From positions 47,278,200-47,342,199 of the forward strand of contig CM070517.1 in assembly GCA_036346375.1 (NCBI GenBank): 64,000 nt of DNA, written 5' to 3'. Positions 32,945 through 45,379 of this stretch are shown here, piece by piece. The notes under the pieces are model-generated. The model saw only the letters and a list, made by a program, of their open reading frames with translations, was not told the origin of the DNA and did no database searches. Each line of letters opens with the position of its first letter. Within the stretch, counting starts at the first letter, position 1. This DNA is from Guadua angustifolia (Eukaryota; Streptophyta; Magnoliopsida; Poales; Poaceae). Made by a program: the position numbers and the translations under genes.

Positions 32945-34987
32945 TGATGGACCGGAAATGACGATCAGAGGGAGGTGAATGATCACAGATCAAATTTTAC
33001 CCCCAAAGAATCAGCCAAAGCCTCACAAGGTCAAATATGCGCGGAAGAACAAATTTTCAGAGAAAATCAGCTCTGGGGCAGCACTATCGCTCTTATATAG
33101 CCAGTAGTACCGGGATGAACAATAATCCCAATTCTACCAGGGTACTGTAGCGGTAGTGACGGATGAACAACAAAAACAGGGCATTGAACAGTAATTTCAT
33201 CACGAGTTCAAATCCAAGAATGATGTAATTTTTGATTGGATGATCCAAAACTCATGAAACTTTGTATGCACCTTCTTAAGGATGTCAGGAACCTAATCCA
33301 ACATTTAATCGTAAGGATTTATGTCAAAGTTCCAACCTTTTTTGAATTTACCGAAGGTTGCGTTAAAACCGGGTCAAAAACAAAAACTTTGCTCTGGGCT
33401 TGCTCGTGGGAATTTGAAGATCAAGACGGACCTAGATGGCCTCCCACATGTCTCAGCAAACAAAAACACCAAAGAAATTGCTCCCAAATGACCAAAATCA
33501 AGATCTACCTCAAAATCTTCCTTCTCAACCGAAGAATCGATTTCTCGAAGAAACTTGGATGATCAAGAAGAGACTTACCTAGATGATTCGGAGATGATCT
33601 ACAGAGAATACATCCATCAATCGTTCATCTTTGGCAGCACAGGATCAAGCAAGAAAGAAATCATAAGAAAAAAATCAAGAGTAAAGCAAGAAAAAGATCA
33701 AAACTTGAAACAAAAACTTGAGCACGAATTTGATTTTTATTTCAAAGCATGAGGATGAATTACAAAGCCTCTCACCTGAAGGCAAAACTCCTAAGGAGCA
33801 CTTACATACCACAAAAGAAACAAAATCTTATAAAAACCCTAAACCTCTTAATGTCTTAGTCTAAGGCTTAAGGCATCTCTTCCCACTACATCTCCTTATA
33901 TAGTGGAGAAATCCTAACCCTAAACGTGAACACTAGAGTGGATACCATCCACTTCTTATATGGGCTAACCCGAAACCCAACACTTTTAACAAGTTTTCCA
34001 CTCACACAAGCACACTTCTCAAAACAGCCATTATATTGACGCCAAATCCGCTCCGCAAGCCCGAATTTGCGTCTAACTCCATTACTCCACTTTGGCGTGA
34101 TCTAAACCATTTAGGCCACCATCATGGTTTTCCAAACCGCCCGACCGCCGGTATTGAACAAATTACCAATTTGTCCCAATGACCGACCTTCCTTCTCCTC
34201 GAAGCATCGCCATGCTTCACGCTTTCCACATGGCCCCAATGACTTGCCGCCAAGTATCTCACACATCCGGACTCCTACGAACCGTTCTCGCTTGCAAACG
34301 TTTCCAAGTCACTTAACCACCACATGTCCTTTTCCGCTTTACCATGGTGGTATCGGCTTTCTTGACCGTTCTGGATCTCAACTCCTCCTTGAGCCTAGTT
34401 CCGATCCATGTCGTTGCCCTCATGTCCATCACCAGTGCATCATGCTTCGCTTCCTTGTCTTCCAGGCTTGCAACAACTTCCCAACCTCAATCATCTTCCG
34501 GTGTCCCCAACCGTTCTGGACCTCAACTCATCTAGCCTAGTCCCGGTCTCGCCTTCACCCTACCATGATCTAGCCCCGGAGTCCTGCAACTAATACAGAC
34601 AAGAAACACATCACATAGAACTGTTCACAATAATATGCATTAATCAACAATTAATGCAAACCTTAAATTCAAGTCACTGTAAAGTCGACACTACCGCCAC
34701 CCAGGGCCGATAGTATCGCACCCCTAGTACTACTGCTCCTGTTTGGCCGGTAGTGCCACTCGTTCTGATCAGCCCCGAGAGAACCCTCTCTAAAATATAA
34801 CTATCACCACTAGAGGCCGGTAGCTCCGCAGAGCTGGTACTACTGCAAACCCAAACCGATAGTGCCGTCTGACCGGCACTACCGCTCCTATATGACCGAC
34901 AGTGCCGCCATTGACCAGACAACACCTCAAATTGCTTCAAATTCAAAATAAACTCAAATTTGAGCACCACATGCTCAAACATTGTCA
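32945..34987 (-). mobile_element. Probable solo LTR, minus orientation
   Basis: Read on the minus strand the block starts TGACAATGTTTGAGCATGTG and ends ATTCACCTCCCTCTGATCG, CATTTCCGGTCCATCA, the same type of LTR 3' end as in elements A and B. A TATA box (ACTATATAAGG) lies at about 33895. GGTAGTGCCGG-type short palindromes cluster near both the U3 side (34680-34920) and the U5 side (33070-33180). No partner LTR, interior or clear 5-bp TSD was found, so the borders are approximate. Confidence 0.5.
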
Positions 34988-36569
34988 ATAACTAATTACA
35001 AATATGGATAGATTTCCACATGGTTTTTCGGAATATAAATTGTGTAAGTTCGTTAACTATAGGTAAATAGAGAATGCACAGTCAGCACTAGAAAAGGATC
35101 TAATGCATCAAAAAGAACAACTTGGAGAAAAGAACGACAGGAATGTTATGTCAGTAACTAAGAAAGAAAAGACTCCAACTTCTCCTATGATAAAATTGTA
35201 ATGTGTTGATACATAGCCCCTTTTAAGCCATAGGTATATTCAACTCTCAGTAGATAAGGAGAACAATGTTATTCATCAATGCAAAATGTTTCAAACCATT
35301 TCGATACTCACATTTGCATTTTAGTTAGTTCATCTCAACCAAAATTTATTCAGCATGCAGTCGATTAAACATATACATGTACAAATGCTCACAGATATAT
35401 ACATATATATGTAGAGAGAGAGAGAGAGAAATGATTTATTTCTGAAAAGAAGCTACATTGGTACAATTGGAAAGAGGTTTACTGAAGCGTCCCAAGTCGT
35501 ACTAATTACCCTGAACTTAGTTCATTTATTTAACTTGGATCCAGCGGTGGACCTATATAGTATATAGAGGGTACAGGCCCATTGAAACTTTGAAATTGCA
35601 ACACAGAACTAAAACCAGTTCTAAAAACAAAATTTTACAAAGCCAAAGCCCTCGCTGAAGGATCTGGCAATAATTGGATCACGTGTACTAAAGCGTTACT
35701 AGTTTACTGCAAGAAACATGTAAAACAATGGAGTATTTGCGTTGGTTTGCTCCAATATCTCAAATGCAGTAGTGCAGTTTTTCTCTGGAGATCCATCCAT
35801 TTTCCTTTGCAAGCGCCAAAGTAGACTTCATTATGAGATTATATAGAGCAAGCCAAAAAAAAGTAATTTCTATTCATGAGCATAGTGTTTCTGCTCACTC
35901 AGTTCCATCAACTAATCAGAACTAATCAGGTCATCCTACTGTCATGGTTAATTGGTATTCAGTCTACGTCATAGAAAATATACTTTGGTGAGTCCGCTAC
36001 ACGTCCATGCTTGAAACATGAGAGGCATTAATCAGTGATCATGCTTACTGTGTTATCAACAAATTCCGTACTCCCAATAAAACATAGATGAAATTATTGT
36101 TGCAATCAGGGTCTCAAAAAAATTGTTAGAATCAGTGGACCACCTGATAAATACATGGAACTGACTATACATCACTACGTTGCTAAATGCTTTGCAAATG
36201 TACCAGCCATCATCTACCCTTGTGAATTTCTGATAAATAATAAACTTACATCATATATTGTGGCATTTCAAAGTAATATGTTTATGAATCTCACTTGTGT
36301 GCAAAACTAGCATTATCATAATAGCAAAGGAGATACAATGGGTCTGGCTAAAAGTACTCCTAATGGGTTAACCTACCTTTACAAAGAGATACAATAGGGT
36401 TCTGAGTGTGAGGAAACATGAACAAAGTAGTAATCCTACTAATTTTACTCTCTGTTGACACCAGTGTCACTTGAAACTTGATGATGTGACATTTTCCTAA
36501 TAAAAAAATGGACTTCAGCCCTTGCATTTCCTTCAAACTTTAAAACTGGGACTTGGTCCTTCTGTGACC
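34988..36569. other. Gene-free stretch with duplicated module
   Basis: No gene is supported. A (GA)n tract lies at 35411-35430. From 35727 to about 36145 the sequence is repeated at 40447-40750 and 63245-63550. Confidence 0.5.
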
Positions 36570-37644
36570 CAGGCCCGGCCCTGGGGTAGGGCGGATGGGG
36601 TTGTTGCCCCGGTCTCTCAAATTACCAGGACCTGTCATCTATTGGTACAGTTAACTTGTGAAGGTTATAACTTTAGATCCGTAGATTCAATTGAGCTGAT
36701 TTTTATTGGGTTAGTTTCAAAATTGAATCTAGTTTCTACAGTCCAAATTGCACATCAATCCAATAGTGGGATCTTCGGGAATTAATATTTTAGTAAACGT
36801 ATGTCAATCTGTTTTTTGTTGAAACCGAAACAATCTTTAATAGTTTGATGAAAATGATTGCAGTAGTGAAGCAATTCTACAAAGTGAGAAAGATTTTGAA
36901 GTTAATTACTTTTTAGTTATGGTTGATATGGCAAATAGTTTATTGAAAAACAGATTTGAAAAACTCCAAGTATGTTATGGTATATTTGGGCCTCTTCTGA
37001 GCTCAACAATTTTGAAGTCATTGGATCATATTGGACTTAAAGATTATTGTACTAAATTGGCAAAAACTTTCTCTGTTGATGATTCATCTGATTTTGAGTT
37101 AAATAATCTGATTTCTGAGTTAAGAATACTGCAAATGATTTTGCCAAATAGACCAATGTCTGCTATGAAGATTTTTGAGTTTGTCAGGAAAGTGGATTGT
37201 TATGCTAATATTTCTATTGCTTATCGGATCTTATTTACTGTGCCGGTAATTGTGGCATCAACTAAGAAACTTTTCAAAGTTGAAAATTTGAAATTATTGA
37301 AGAACTATTTGAGGTTTACAATGTCTCAAGAAAGGTTAAATGTTCTGGTAACTTTATATATTAAGAAGAAATTATTTGATGACATTAATGTTGAGGCCAT
37401 AATTAATGATTTTGTATCTAGAAATGTTAGAAGATATTTTCTAAGATGATTTCTATAAAATGTTTGAGGTAAATAATCTCACTTTTGTACTTCCATTTAT
37501 TTATCGGTAACAATTTCTATAATATACTGAATATTATCTTTTTAGTTGATACATAGTAGTATAAAAATATTTTAATGCTTATGTTAGGGGGGCCTTCGTT
37601 TATAATTTCGCTCTGGACCGCTTAAATACTCAGGACCGGCCCTG
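36570..37644 (+). mobile_element. Degenerate hAT element
   Basis: CAGGCCCGGCCCTG begins the block and CAGGACCGGCCCTG ends it, an inverted repeat of the CAGGG-CGG-CCCTG type seen in plant hAT elements. CTTCTGTG at 36559-36566 and CTTCTGTC at 37645-37652 look like an 8-bp duplication, with 3 nt between the left copy and the terminus. It contains the transposase remnant 36919-37449. Confidence 0.65.
36919..37449 (+). pseudogene. hAT transposase C-terminal remnant
   Basis: An open frame of 176 codons encodes the end of a hAT (zinc-finger MYM/TTF-type) transposase, including the hAT dimerisation segment: AYRILFTVPVIVAS, LKLLKNYLRFTMSQERLN. The usual ASAERSFSKLK motif is degenerate (ASTKKLFKVENLK). 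The catalytic DDE region and N-terminus are missing, with only about 350 bp between the left terminal repeat and this frame. It cannot act as a transposase. Confidence 0.75.
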
Positions 37645-37652
37645 CTTCTGTC

Positions 37653-39890
37653 TATAATAAACCAATGGATCATTATGCATCATCAATCAGGACACTTTCA
37701 GCAGTGATGTCCAGGTTGAGTAAACTGTGTTCTTTGTTTTGGCTTTCTCTAATATCTCAAACCCAGTATAGACCCATCTTAGTTCCCCAAAGCAAGCGAC
37801 CAACAAGGAACTTTCGCACAAGATTATATAGAGCAAGGAAAATACTTCCACTGATCATGCACATAGTGCCAGCTATTGCACTCGCGAACAACTGGTCAGG
37901 TCATCCAATTGTCATGATAAGTTGGTATTAACTGTTCATGAGGGTAGATCATTCTTATTGCGTTCGTTGTGAATAACTTCCTGACAGGCATAAATCAGTG
38001 CAGGCCATGCTTGTTGTGTTGTCTAGAAATGTCAGTCTCCTGGCACAAACTGACTCAAAAACATTTGCTCTTACAATCTGTTCGCCACTGATAAAATACA
38101 CCCGTGGCCGGGGAGCATGGTACCCACCTAATACCCGATGAAGCTCACTAAAAAACTCGGTAGAAATTGAGGTGACCCAGTTCACCCTTCGGGAATACTC
38201 TGAATCCAGAGCTCACATGGCAACAACCATAATACGAGAAGTGAAACGATAAACAGCGGAACTACACTTGTACTGACTCCTCGAGCGTTGCAATGTAACG
38301 CGTAGCTGTTAATGAATATCATCTGTGCACAAAGAAGTCTTCTTTTATTTTCTTTCTCTCCAATAGCTTGAATTGAAGACTGAGGAAACATGAACAGAGT
38401 GGTTATACTACTAATTTTACTCCATTTTGGATTTGTGAAGCTAGCAACGAGGCATTAATTTCTGTTCTGAACTGCTTACTGAAGATGAACAGATTGTGCT
38501 CTTTCCAAATGGTCCATGAGACTGTTACCACCACTCCTTTCCACCGTTATTTCAGTTAATCAGTATTTTCCTACTGTTTAGTCATCTCTCATCTGATATG
38601 GATGTAGAGATCAATGGCGTTCATGCCTGCAAGATTGCCCTTGCCGAAGGTCACATTTAACATGCCACATTTTTTTTTCGAGAATGCACTTAACATGCCA
38701 CATTTTGGTTTGGCCCGTTAGTTCTTAACTCCCAACCAAAATGCAATCAACGTAAAATTAAATCACATGAATGGTCGGCGTCTCCGGGAACATTTAACAT
38801 TTGTATTAGATCTTTTACGAACAAATGATCACAGATCTCAAAAGAATTTCACCCAAGTATGTTGATAAACATACTACTGCTTATATTACTGTCCAAACAT
38901 CGTTGGTGCAGCATTGAGACTGAGTACACACCTTAAGATTTACATTATATATAAAAAACATTCATGGAGAGCATCCCATTAATTCTCGACAATAGGACAA
39001 CGAGTTCTGCAGGGGTGATTCTTTGTCGACATCAGTGGCCTTGACGCTTGAATGTGGAAATGATGCAACCAAGAACCCAATTGATATCAGATATCACCAT
39101 TCAGAACTTCTACTGCAGCGGTGTTCACAAATTCCTCTAATCTCTCCAAGGCACACCAACAGGGAACTTCCATACGACAACAGGGAAATATGTTCGCTGA
39201 TCATGTGCGTATATATGTAGTGTCAGCTTTTCTGTTCGAGGAAACATTTACGAAGTACTTTTACTCTCTGTTGAATACGAGAGGCATCTAATTCTGTTAT
39301 GGACTATTTATCAAAGACTAACGAATTGCACTTTTTCCAAATGGTGCGTGAGACTGCTACCACCACTCCATAAGTTGCACCTTAAGCTGGGTTGATCAGT
39401 ATTTTCCTGCAGTCTTATTCATCTCTTTGTCTGACGGTCATGCCTGCAAGATATTAATTCCAGACCTTGCAGGTGGTCACTTTCTTAACATGCTGTATCT
39501 TGGTTTGGTTTTTAAGTTTCGTCTCAAGCAAAATGCATCAGTGTATGGCCAATTAAAGCATAGTTATGATCAGAGTCTGCGGGAACTTCTTAACATTTCT
39601 TTTAGGACTTTTAAGAGTAAATTATCATAATTAGTCTCAAAAGAAATCTTATACTGATATGCATCCAATAAACAAGCCAAGGAACATCCTAATTTCATGT
39701 TGTTCTGAACAAATATGGAAATTTTTAATTGCTTCAACCAATAGAATGCAAACCTCTGTCTCTTCTCAATTATATCGATCAGTTAATGCATGCTCAACGG
39801 ATCCATTTTTCAAATACTTCTCAAAAGTAATTGACTTTCGGAGTTGCTGAACTTCTTCTAGCTGGAGGAACCATTTCAGCATGTCTTCTA
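37653..39890. repeat. Mosaic of duplicated modules, left part
   Basis: No gene is supported. 38461-38930 recurs at about 40747-41320 and 63549-64000. 38940-39400 recurs at about 41300-41790. 39790-39890 matches 29300-29440 and 61252-61360. CTCTAATATCTCA modules lie near 37748 and 39133. The copies contain different small indels and are in direct orientation. Confidence 0.7.
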
Positions 39891-39891
39891 G

Positions 39892-39967
39892 TTAAATCTT
39901 AATGTTGAAGTAGTCGGAATGAAAATGGTGCAACCTTACATAGCCATCTTCGCCACCACTCGAAAAG
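39892..39967 (-). pseudogene. Orphan copy of eIF3i last exon
   Basis: 76 nt behind an AG acceptor read SFSSGGEDGYVRLHHF then HSDYFNIKI and a stop, the complete last exon of the eIF3i gene (compare 41813-41888). The flanks out to about 40030 are also duplicated. The upstream exons are absent, so it is an isolated exon. Confidence 0.85.
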
Positions 39968-40196
39968 CTATTGAAATTGCATAGATAAACAAGATTAACA
40001 GAATTAGATTTCAGCAAAGTAAGAACAGAAGTTTAAAGCAAGAAACACTTCAACAACTTCAACACTTCAAGACAACTTAATTGCATTTGTTTCTATTCTT
40101 TAATCAATAACAGCTAGAACGTCAGAAGAAAATTGATAATAAATTCCTTTAACAAATATGCAGTCTTCATGCTTTGCTGCCAAAGGATGTCTTACC

Positions 40197-40247
40197 TCGG
40201 AGAAAGGTGAGCGGGCGCTCGTGGCCCTTCATCAGGATCGGCCTCAT
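40197..40247 (-). pseudogene. Truncated eIF3i first exon
   Basis: The first 17 codons of eIF3i (MRPILMKGHERPLTFLR) and the 5' leader with its AAACCCTAA box are preserved. Right after Arg17 the sequence leaves the gene and reads GGTAAGACATCC, a fortuitous consensus-like splice donor. The same truncation at the same base occurs at 62232-62282, so the two copies share one duplication history. Confidence 0.85.
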
Positions 40248-40446
40248 CTCGCCGGCGACTGCTACTCGCCGCCGCCGCCGGGAGCAGTAGGTTAGGGTTT
40301 GAGAAGCGTGAGGGGATCTGGATCGTGTCGTGCGGTGGAGGCGGAGGAAAAACGATTTGATCTGTACACGGTAGAGCTTATAAATAGCACACTTGTTGGG
40401 CCGGCCGGGCATAATAAATTTATGGGCCAGGACTGTTGCGAGAAAG

Positions 40447-41812
40447 ACTATTTGCGTTGGTTTGCTCCAATATCTCAAATGCAGTAGTGCAGTTTTTCTC
40501 TGGAGATCCATCGATATTCCTTTGCAAGCGTTAAAGTAGACTTCATTATGAGATTATATAGAGCAAGCCAAAAAAAAGTAATTTCTACTCATGAGTTTAG
40601 TGTTTCTGCTCACTCAGTTCCATCAACTAATCAGGTCATCCCACTGTCATGTCGTCCATGCTTGAAACATGAGATGCATTAATCAGTGATCATGCTTACT
40701 GTGTTATCAACAAATTCCGTACTCCCAATAAAACATAGATGAAATTATTGAACTGCTTACTGAAGATGAACAGATTGTGCTCTTTCCGAATGGTCCATGA
40801 GACTGTTACCACCACTCCCTTCCAACTTTATTTCAGTTAATCAGTATTTTCCTACAGTTTATTCATCTCTCATCTGATATGGATGTGTTTAACATGCCAC
40901 ATTTTTTTCGAGAATGCACTTAACATGCCACATTTTGGTTTGGTCCGTCAGATCTTAATTCCCAACCAAAATGCAATCAGCGTGAAATTAAATCACATGA
41001 ATGGTCGGCGTCTCCGGGAACATTTAACATTTGTATTAGATCTTTTACGAACAAATGATCACAGATCTCAAAAGAAAATCTTATATTTTTATGTATTACA
41101 ATAAATAAGCCATCAGACATCCCAATTTCAAGTTGTTTCGAACAAGTATGACAAAATTTATTCAATAAGCTATTGATTTTTACCCAAGGATATTACCCAA
41201 AAGAATTTCACCCAAGTATGTTGATAAACATACTAGTGCTTATATTACCGTCCATACATCGTTGGTGCAGCAATGAGACTGAGAACTGAGTACACACCTT
41301 AAGATTTACATTGTATATAAAAAAAAGAATTCATGGAGAGCATCCCATTAATCCTTGACAACGAGTTCTGCAGGGCGATTCTTTGTCGACATCAGTGCCC
41401 TTGATACTTGAATGTGGAAATGATGCAACCAATAACCCAATTGATATCAGGTATCACCATTCAGAACTTCTACTGCAGCGGTGTTCACAAATTACTCTAA
41501 TATCTCAAAACACACAGTATAGATTGTTTCATCGAATCATTTTTCTCTCCAAGGCACACCAAGAGGGAACTTCCATACGAGATTATAAAGAATAAGGAAA
41601 ATATGTCCACTGATCATATGCGTGTATATATATATAGTGTCAGCTTTTCAGTTTGAGGAAACATTTACAGAGTAGTTTTACTCTATGTTGAATACGAGAG
41701 GCATCCAATTCTGTTATGGACTATTTATCAAAGACTAACGAATTGCACTTTTTCCAAATGGTGCGTGAGACTGCTACCACCACTCCGTACACCATTTCGG
41801 CATGTCTTCTAG
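40447..41812. repeat. Mosaic of duplicated modules, right part
   Basis: Second copies of the modules at 35727-36145, 38461-38930 and 38940-39400 follow one another here, ending at the last exon of the intact eIF3i gene. No independent coding sequence is seen. Confidence 0.7.
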
Positions 41813-44800
41813 TTAAATCTTGATGGTGAAGTAGTCGGAATGAAAATGGTGCAACCTTACGTACCCATCTTCGCCACCACTCGAAAAGCTATTGAAATTG
41901 CATAGATAAACAAGATTAACAGAATTAGATTTCAGCAAAGTAAGAACAGAAGTTTAAAGCAAGAAAAACTTCAACAACCACTACGTGGTACAGGTGTGCA
42001 ACATAAATTAAGCATCCCAAAAGAAAGTATTCTATGTATCTACTTCCTTGCTACACAATGAAACTAAATAGGTAAAACAAACCAAAAGGCTGTTGGAGGA
42101 AGCTAAAGCAGCTCTCATAAATTTCTTTTTCACCAAGAAATCAGAATAGCGTATATGACCAAATCTGATCGGTAATAATTATTGACTCACCATACGTCGA
42201 AGTGTATGGCAATCACTACACAATCTGCTCAGTACTCACTAAACCAAGAAAAATCAAGTGATGCAAGGAAGTGCAAACTTTAGTATATGGAACCTCTACT
42301 TGTTCTATAATATTTCTTCAAAAATTACTATTCTGTAATACTTTATGGCTATAGGAGAAAACAATACCGGCTCTCAATGGAAAATACATTGGCAGTAAAC
42401 ATAAAACCACCATCTTTTGCACACACAATGAATAGAAATAAGAAACGCCCTACGTTAACATAAACCAATTATGAGGATGCCAGCTTCCAATGTTTCTTCC
42501 TACAATGCCTTGTGCATATTGAAGGGATGCAAGGTAACTCTCATAAATTTTATTTCTCAACAGCAGCAATCAGAAATCAGAATAGCGTATACGACCAAAG
42601 TGATCAGTTGCATAACTGAACATAAAGTGCACAGTCGCAAAATGTAGTCATAGAAACATCAATATAAAATACACAAACTGTTGGAATTAAGAATCTCACC
42701 TACGCCCATCAGGATTAAATGCCAATGCATTAATTGGCCCAAAATGGCCTTTGACACCACCAATTTCCTCTTGCAAAATCTAAAAGAAATAGCAAAGTTT
42801 TATTTCTGGATAGTTCAGAATATAATCTGCATACAGAATGTAACTTCCCAAAAAATTTACAGAGTTGTTCTCAATAGACCATAAGAAAGAGATCATTACA
42901 ACCACAGAAGAATACCTTGTGAAAGAATTTGGCCTCAAATTTACCCGCACGACGGTCTGTCATAGTCACATTCATTGCATCCTGACCGCCTCCAATAACC
43001 ACCTAACAACAGAGAGAAAGGACCTTTTATGTAACTAAAAATTAGAATGCAAATGATTAAAAAATATTAATTGACTTGAAAAATAATGAAATGCACCAGC
43101 ATATATTGTACCAGCATCATACATGTACAAGTAGCCCTGTTCCTAGAAGGGATACCAATACATTTACTCTTTGATAAAAAATTGCCTTATCAAAGCTAAT
43201 CACAAAAAGACATTGAGACTTGAAACTGAGCAGAATATAGATGGGACAAAAATGTGGCACCCAAAACCAGAGCATATGAATGCACAGAGGGTCCTCCTAT
43301 CCAACTTCACCAATTAATCACATGGCTCAATGCAAAATACACCATAGTAGAATGCCATAGTTATTTCCAGCTCATCATTACACACAGGACAAGCATGTAA
43401 CAAGACATATAACATGACATAATTTAAGACATAACCATGTGTTTTGAGCGAAAAGTGTGTATAGAACTGCTCGCGATAACGTAAGAACATGGGCATTGAT
43501 AAGAATAAAGGCTGTGATATAGGAGCATACATGATCAAGAAGAGGAGAAATGTCAACAGCGTTAACAGGTCGCTCCGTGACATGTGTCTTGATCAGGGTC
43601 AATGTTCTTGTATCCCAAAGCTAGCCAGAAAGCAATGCATATGTCAGAAAAAATCGATATAAATGTAGTATAAAGTACAAACACGTTATAACAATAGTAT
43701 CTTCAACAAAATATCACCTTAGCAGATTTATCAAGGGAACCTGTAAGGAAATGAGACCAATCTGCAGATTTTGACAGTGATGTTATTGTTTTCTTATGTC
43801 TATTTTCCTTGTCTGACTCCTTCAGCAGTTTTCCAGTCTACATGTCAAAAATAAAACAGAATGTAAAATAATCCTATGACAAATTGATGTGAAAAGAGAC
43901 TGTCCATTTTCATCCAATTAAATAAGTGGCATGCTTAATAATGAGGTAAAATTTCGTTTCAAGGGGCTATCCTTTTAGTTCTTTCTTTATTCCGACGCAT
44001 AGTGAATAAACTGACAAATTATCATTGCTTCCTTGGCCAAAAAAAAATTCTAGAGTTAGATTGGACCGAGTAATTCTACAAATGTAAGTCGTCTGTTGTC
44101 TTAATTCATTGTGCTGATAGCCATTAAAAAAACCTAAGTGACCAGAATACATCAAAACCAAGGTAATTGAAATCCCATGCAAAATTCTAACCATCACATT
44201 CAGCACAAGTAATGATTTTTGGGCCATAACCGAGAACATTTTTAACCATTGAATAATTTCACTAGTCAATCCGCAAAACAACCACTACACCAGCATTCGT
44301 ATCTATAAGCAAATTTTCTTATACCTAGAAGGCACCAGACACCATAGTACTAGTGGTCAGTAGAACTCAATGGAACTAGCAAGTGGTCGGTAGAGCTATG
44401 AGCAAGTATGGAAATGTATGCTAACCTCCGAGTCCCAAATGCGAACGGTGGCGTCCTCACCGGCGGTGATGATGGTTCTGTTAAGCGGTCCCCACACGGC
44501 CCTGTTGATCCTCCCCTGGATGCCGGTGATCATGAGCAACGACTCCTCCGTCTCTGCAAACCACCACCAACACTTAAAAAAAAGAACCAGAAACTCCCAA
44601 ACGGAAGAGGCAAGGAGGGGAACGAGCCGTACGGTCGTCGGGGTCCTCGGCAATGCGCTTGACCTGGGCGGTGGGCGCGTTCCCCGTGAAGTTGTCGGTG
44701 GTAATGACCGCGAGCGCATCGCCGACAGCTAAATCGACGGAGCGCGCGGGGGCATCAAAGCGGAAGGTGAAGAGCTCCCGGCCCGACTGCACGTCCCAGA

Positions 44801-45032
44801 GCTTGGCGGTCTGGTCGGCGCTGCCGGTGATGAGGCGCGTGGAGTCGCGGGAGACGTCGCAGGACCAGACGGCACCGTTGTGGCCGCGGTAGGTGCCAAG
44901 GCGGTCGCCGTTGTCGGCGAACCAGACGGTGGGGGTGTGGTCCTTGGCGCAGGAGAAAAGCAGGTCGCCGTCGCGGTTGTAGCGGAGGAAGGTGAGCGGG
45001 CGCTCGTGGCCCTTCAGCAGGATAGGCCTCAT
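41813..45032 (-). CDS. TIF3I1: Translation initiation factor eIF3 subunit i
   Basis: Seven exons at GT/AG sites: 45032-44633, 44553-44426, 43837-43718, 43620-43531, 43002-42916, 42779-42700 and 41888-41813. The total is 981 nt, 326 residues, the usual plant length. The protein is a WD40 beta-propeller of the cytosolic eIF3 complex, which recruits mRNA to the 40S ribosome. It starts MRPILLKGHERPLTFLRYNR and shows WD motifs at residues 79-80 (TAKLWD), 173-174 (VRIWDSE) and 218-219, plus HFLTGSLDKSAK, ERPVNAVDISPLLDH and the end GGEDGYVRLHHF. ATG 45032 gives the family N-terminus. The frame is open upstream to another ATG at 45353 but that part has no family similarity. Pieces of this gene are scattered as duplicates at 39892, 40197, 62232, 63054 and about 63180. 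Confidence 0.95.
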
Positions 45033-45077
45033 CTTGCCGACGACTGCTACTCGCCGCCGCCGCCGGGAGGAGTAGAT

Positions 45078-45085
45078 TAGGGTTT
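45078..45085 (-). promoter_or_regulatory. Telo-box in the eIF3i leader
   Basis: AAACCCTA on the minus strand about 46 bp before the ATG. This element is common in plant promoters and leaders of translation-machinery genes. It is retained in the truncated copies near 40290 and 62330. Confidence 0.55.
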
Positions 45086-45359
45086 GAGAAGGCGCGGTGG
45101 AGGCGGAGGAAAAATGACACACCGACGGCGTTCCGGCGCTCTCCGGTGACCACCCAGTGGCGGAGCAGGTGCGGCACGATGCGACGGATCTGAAACCCAA
45201 CTCGAAGCGGCGGAAGAGACTCTCCAACGGCGGCAATGGCGCGGCGAATGCCCACGGACTCCGGCGAGCGCTAGCGCACGAACTACGGCGGCACAAACGT
45301 CGGGAGAAGAGGCAACAGACGCGGCTGCTCACGGGGATTCTCGGGATGCCCACCCCCCC

Positions 45360-45369
45360 TATTTATAGC
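45360..45369 (-). promoter_or_regulatory. Candidate TATA box for eIF3i
   Basis: GGCTATAAATAGG on the minus strand, in a GC-rich context. Transcription would begin roughly 30 bp downstream, after the upstream in-frame ATG at 45353, which supports ATG 45032 as the start. Confidence 0.5.
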
Positions 45370-45379
45370 CCCGGTGCCA

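Noticed and set aside
36522..36785. 87-codon frame across the hAT left end
   Set aside because: It spans the terminal repeat and has no similarity to transposase; chance frame.
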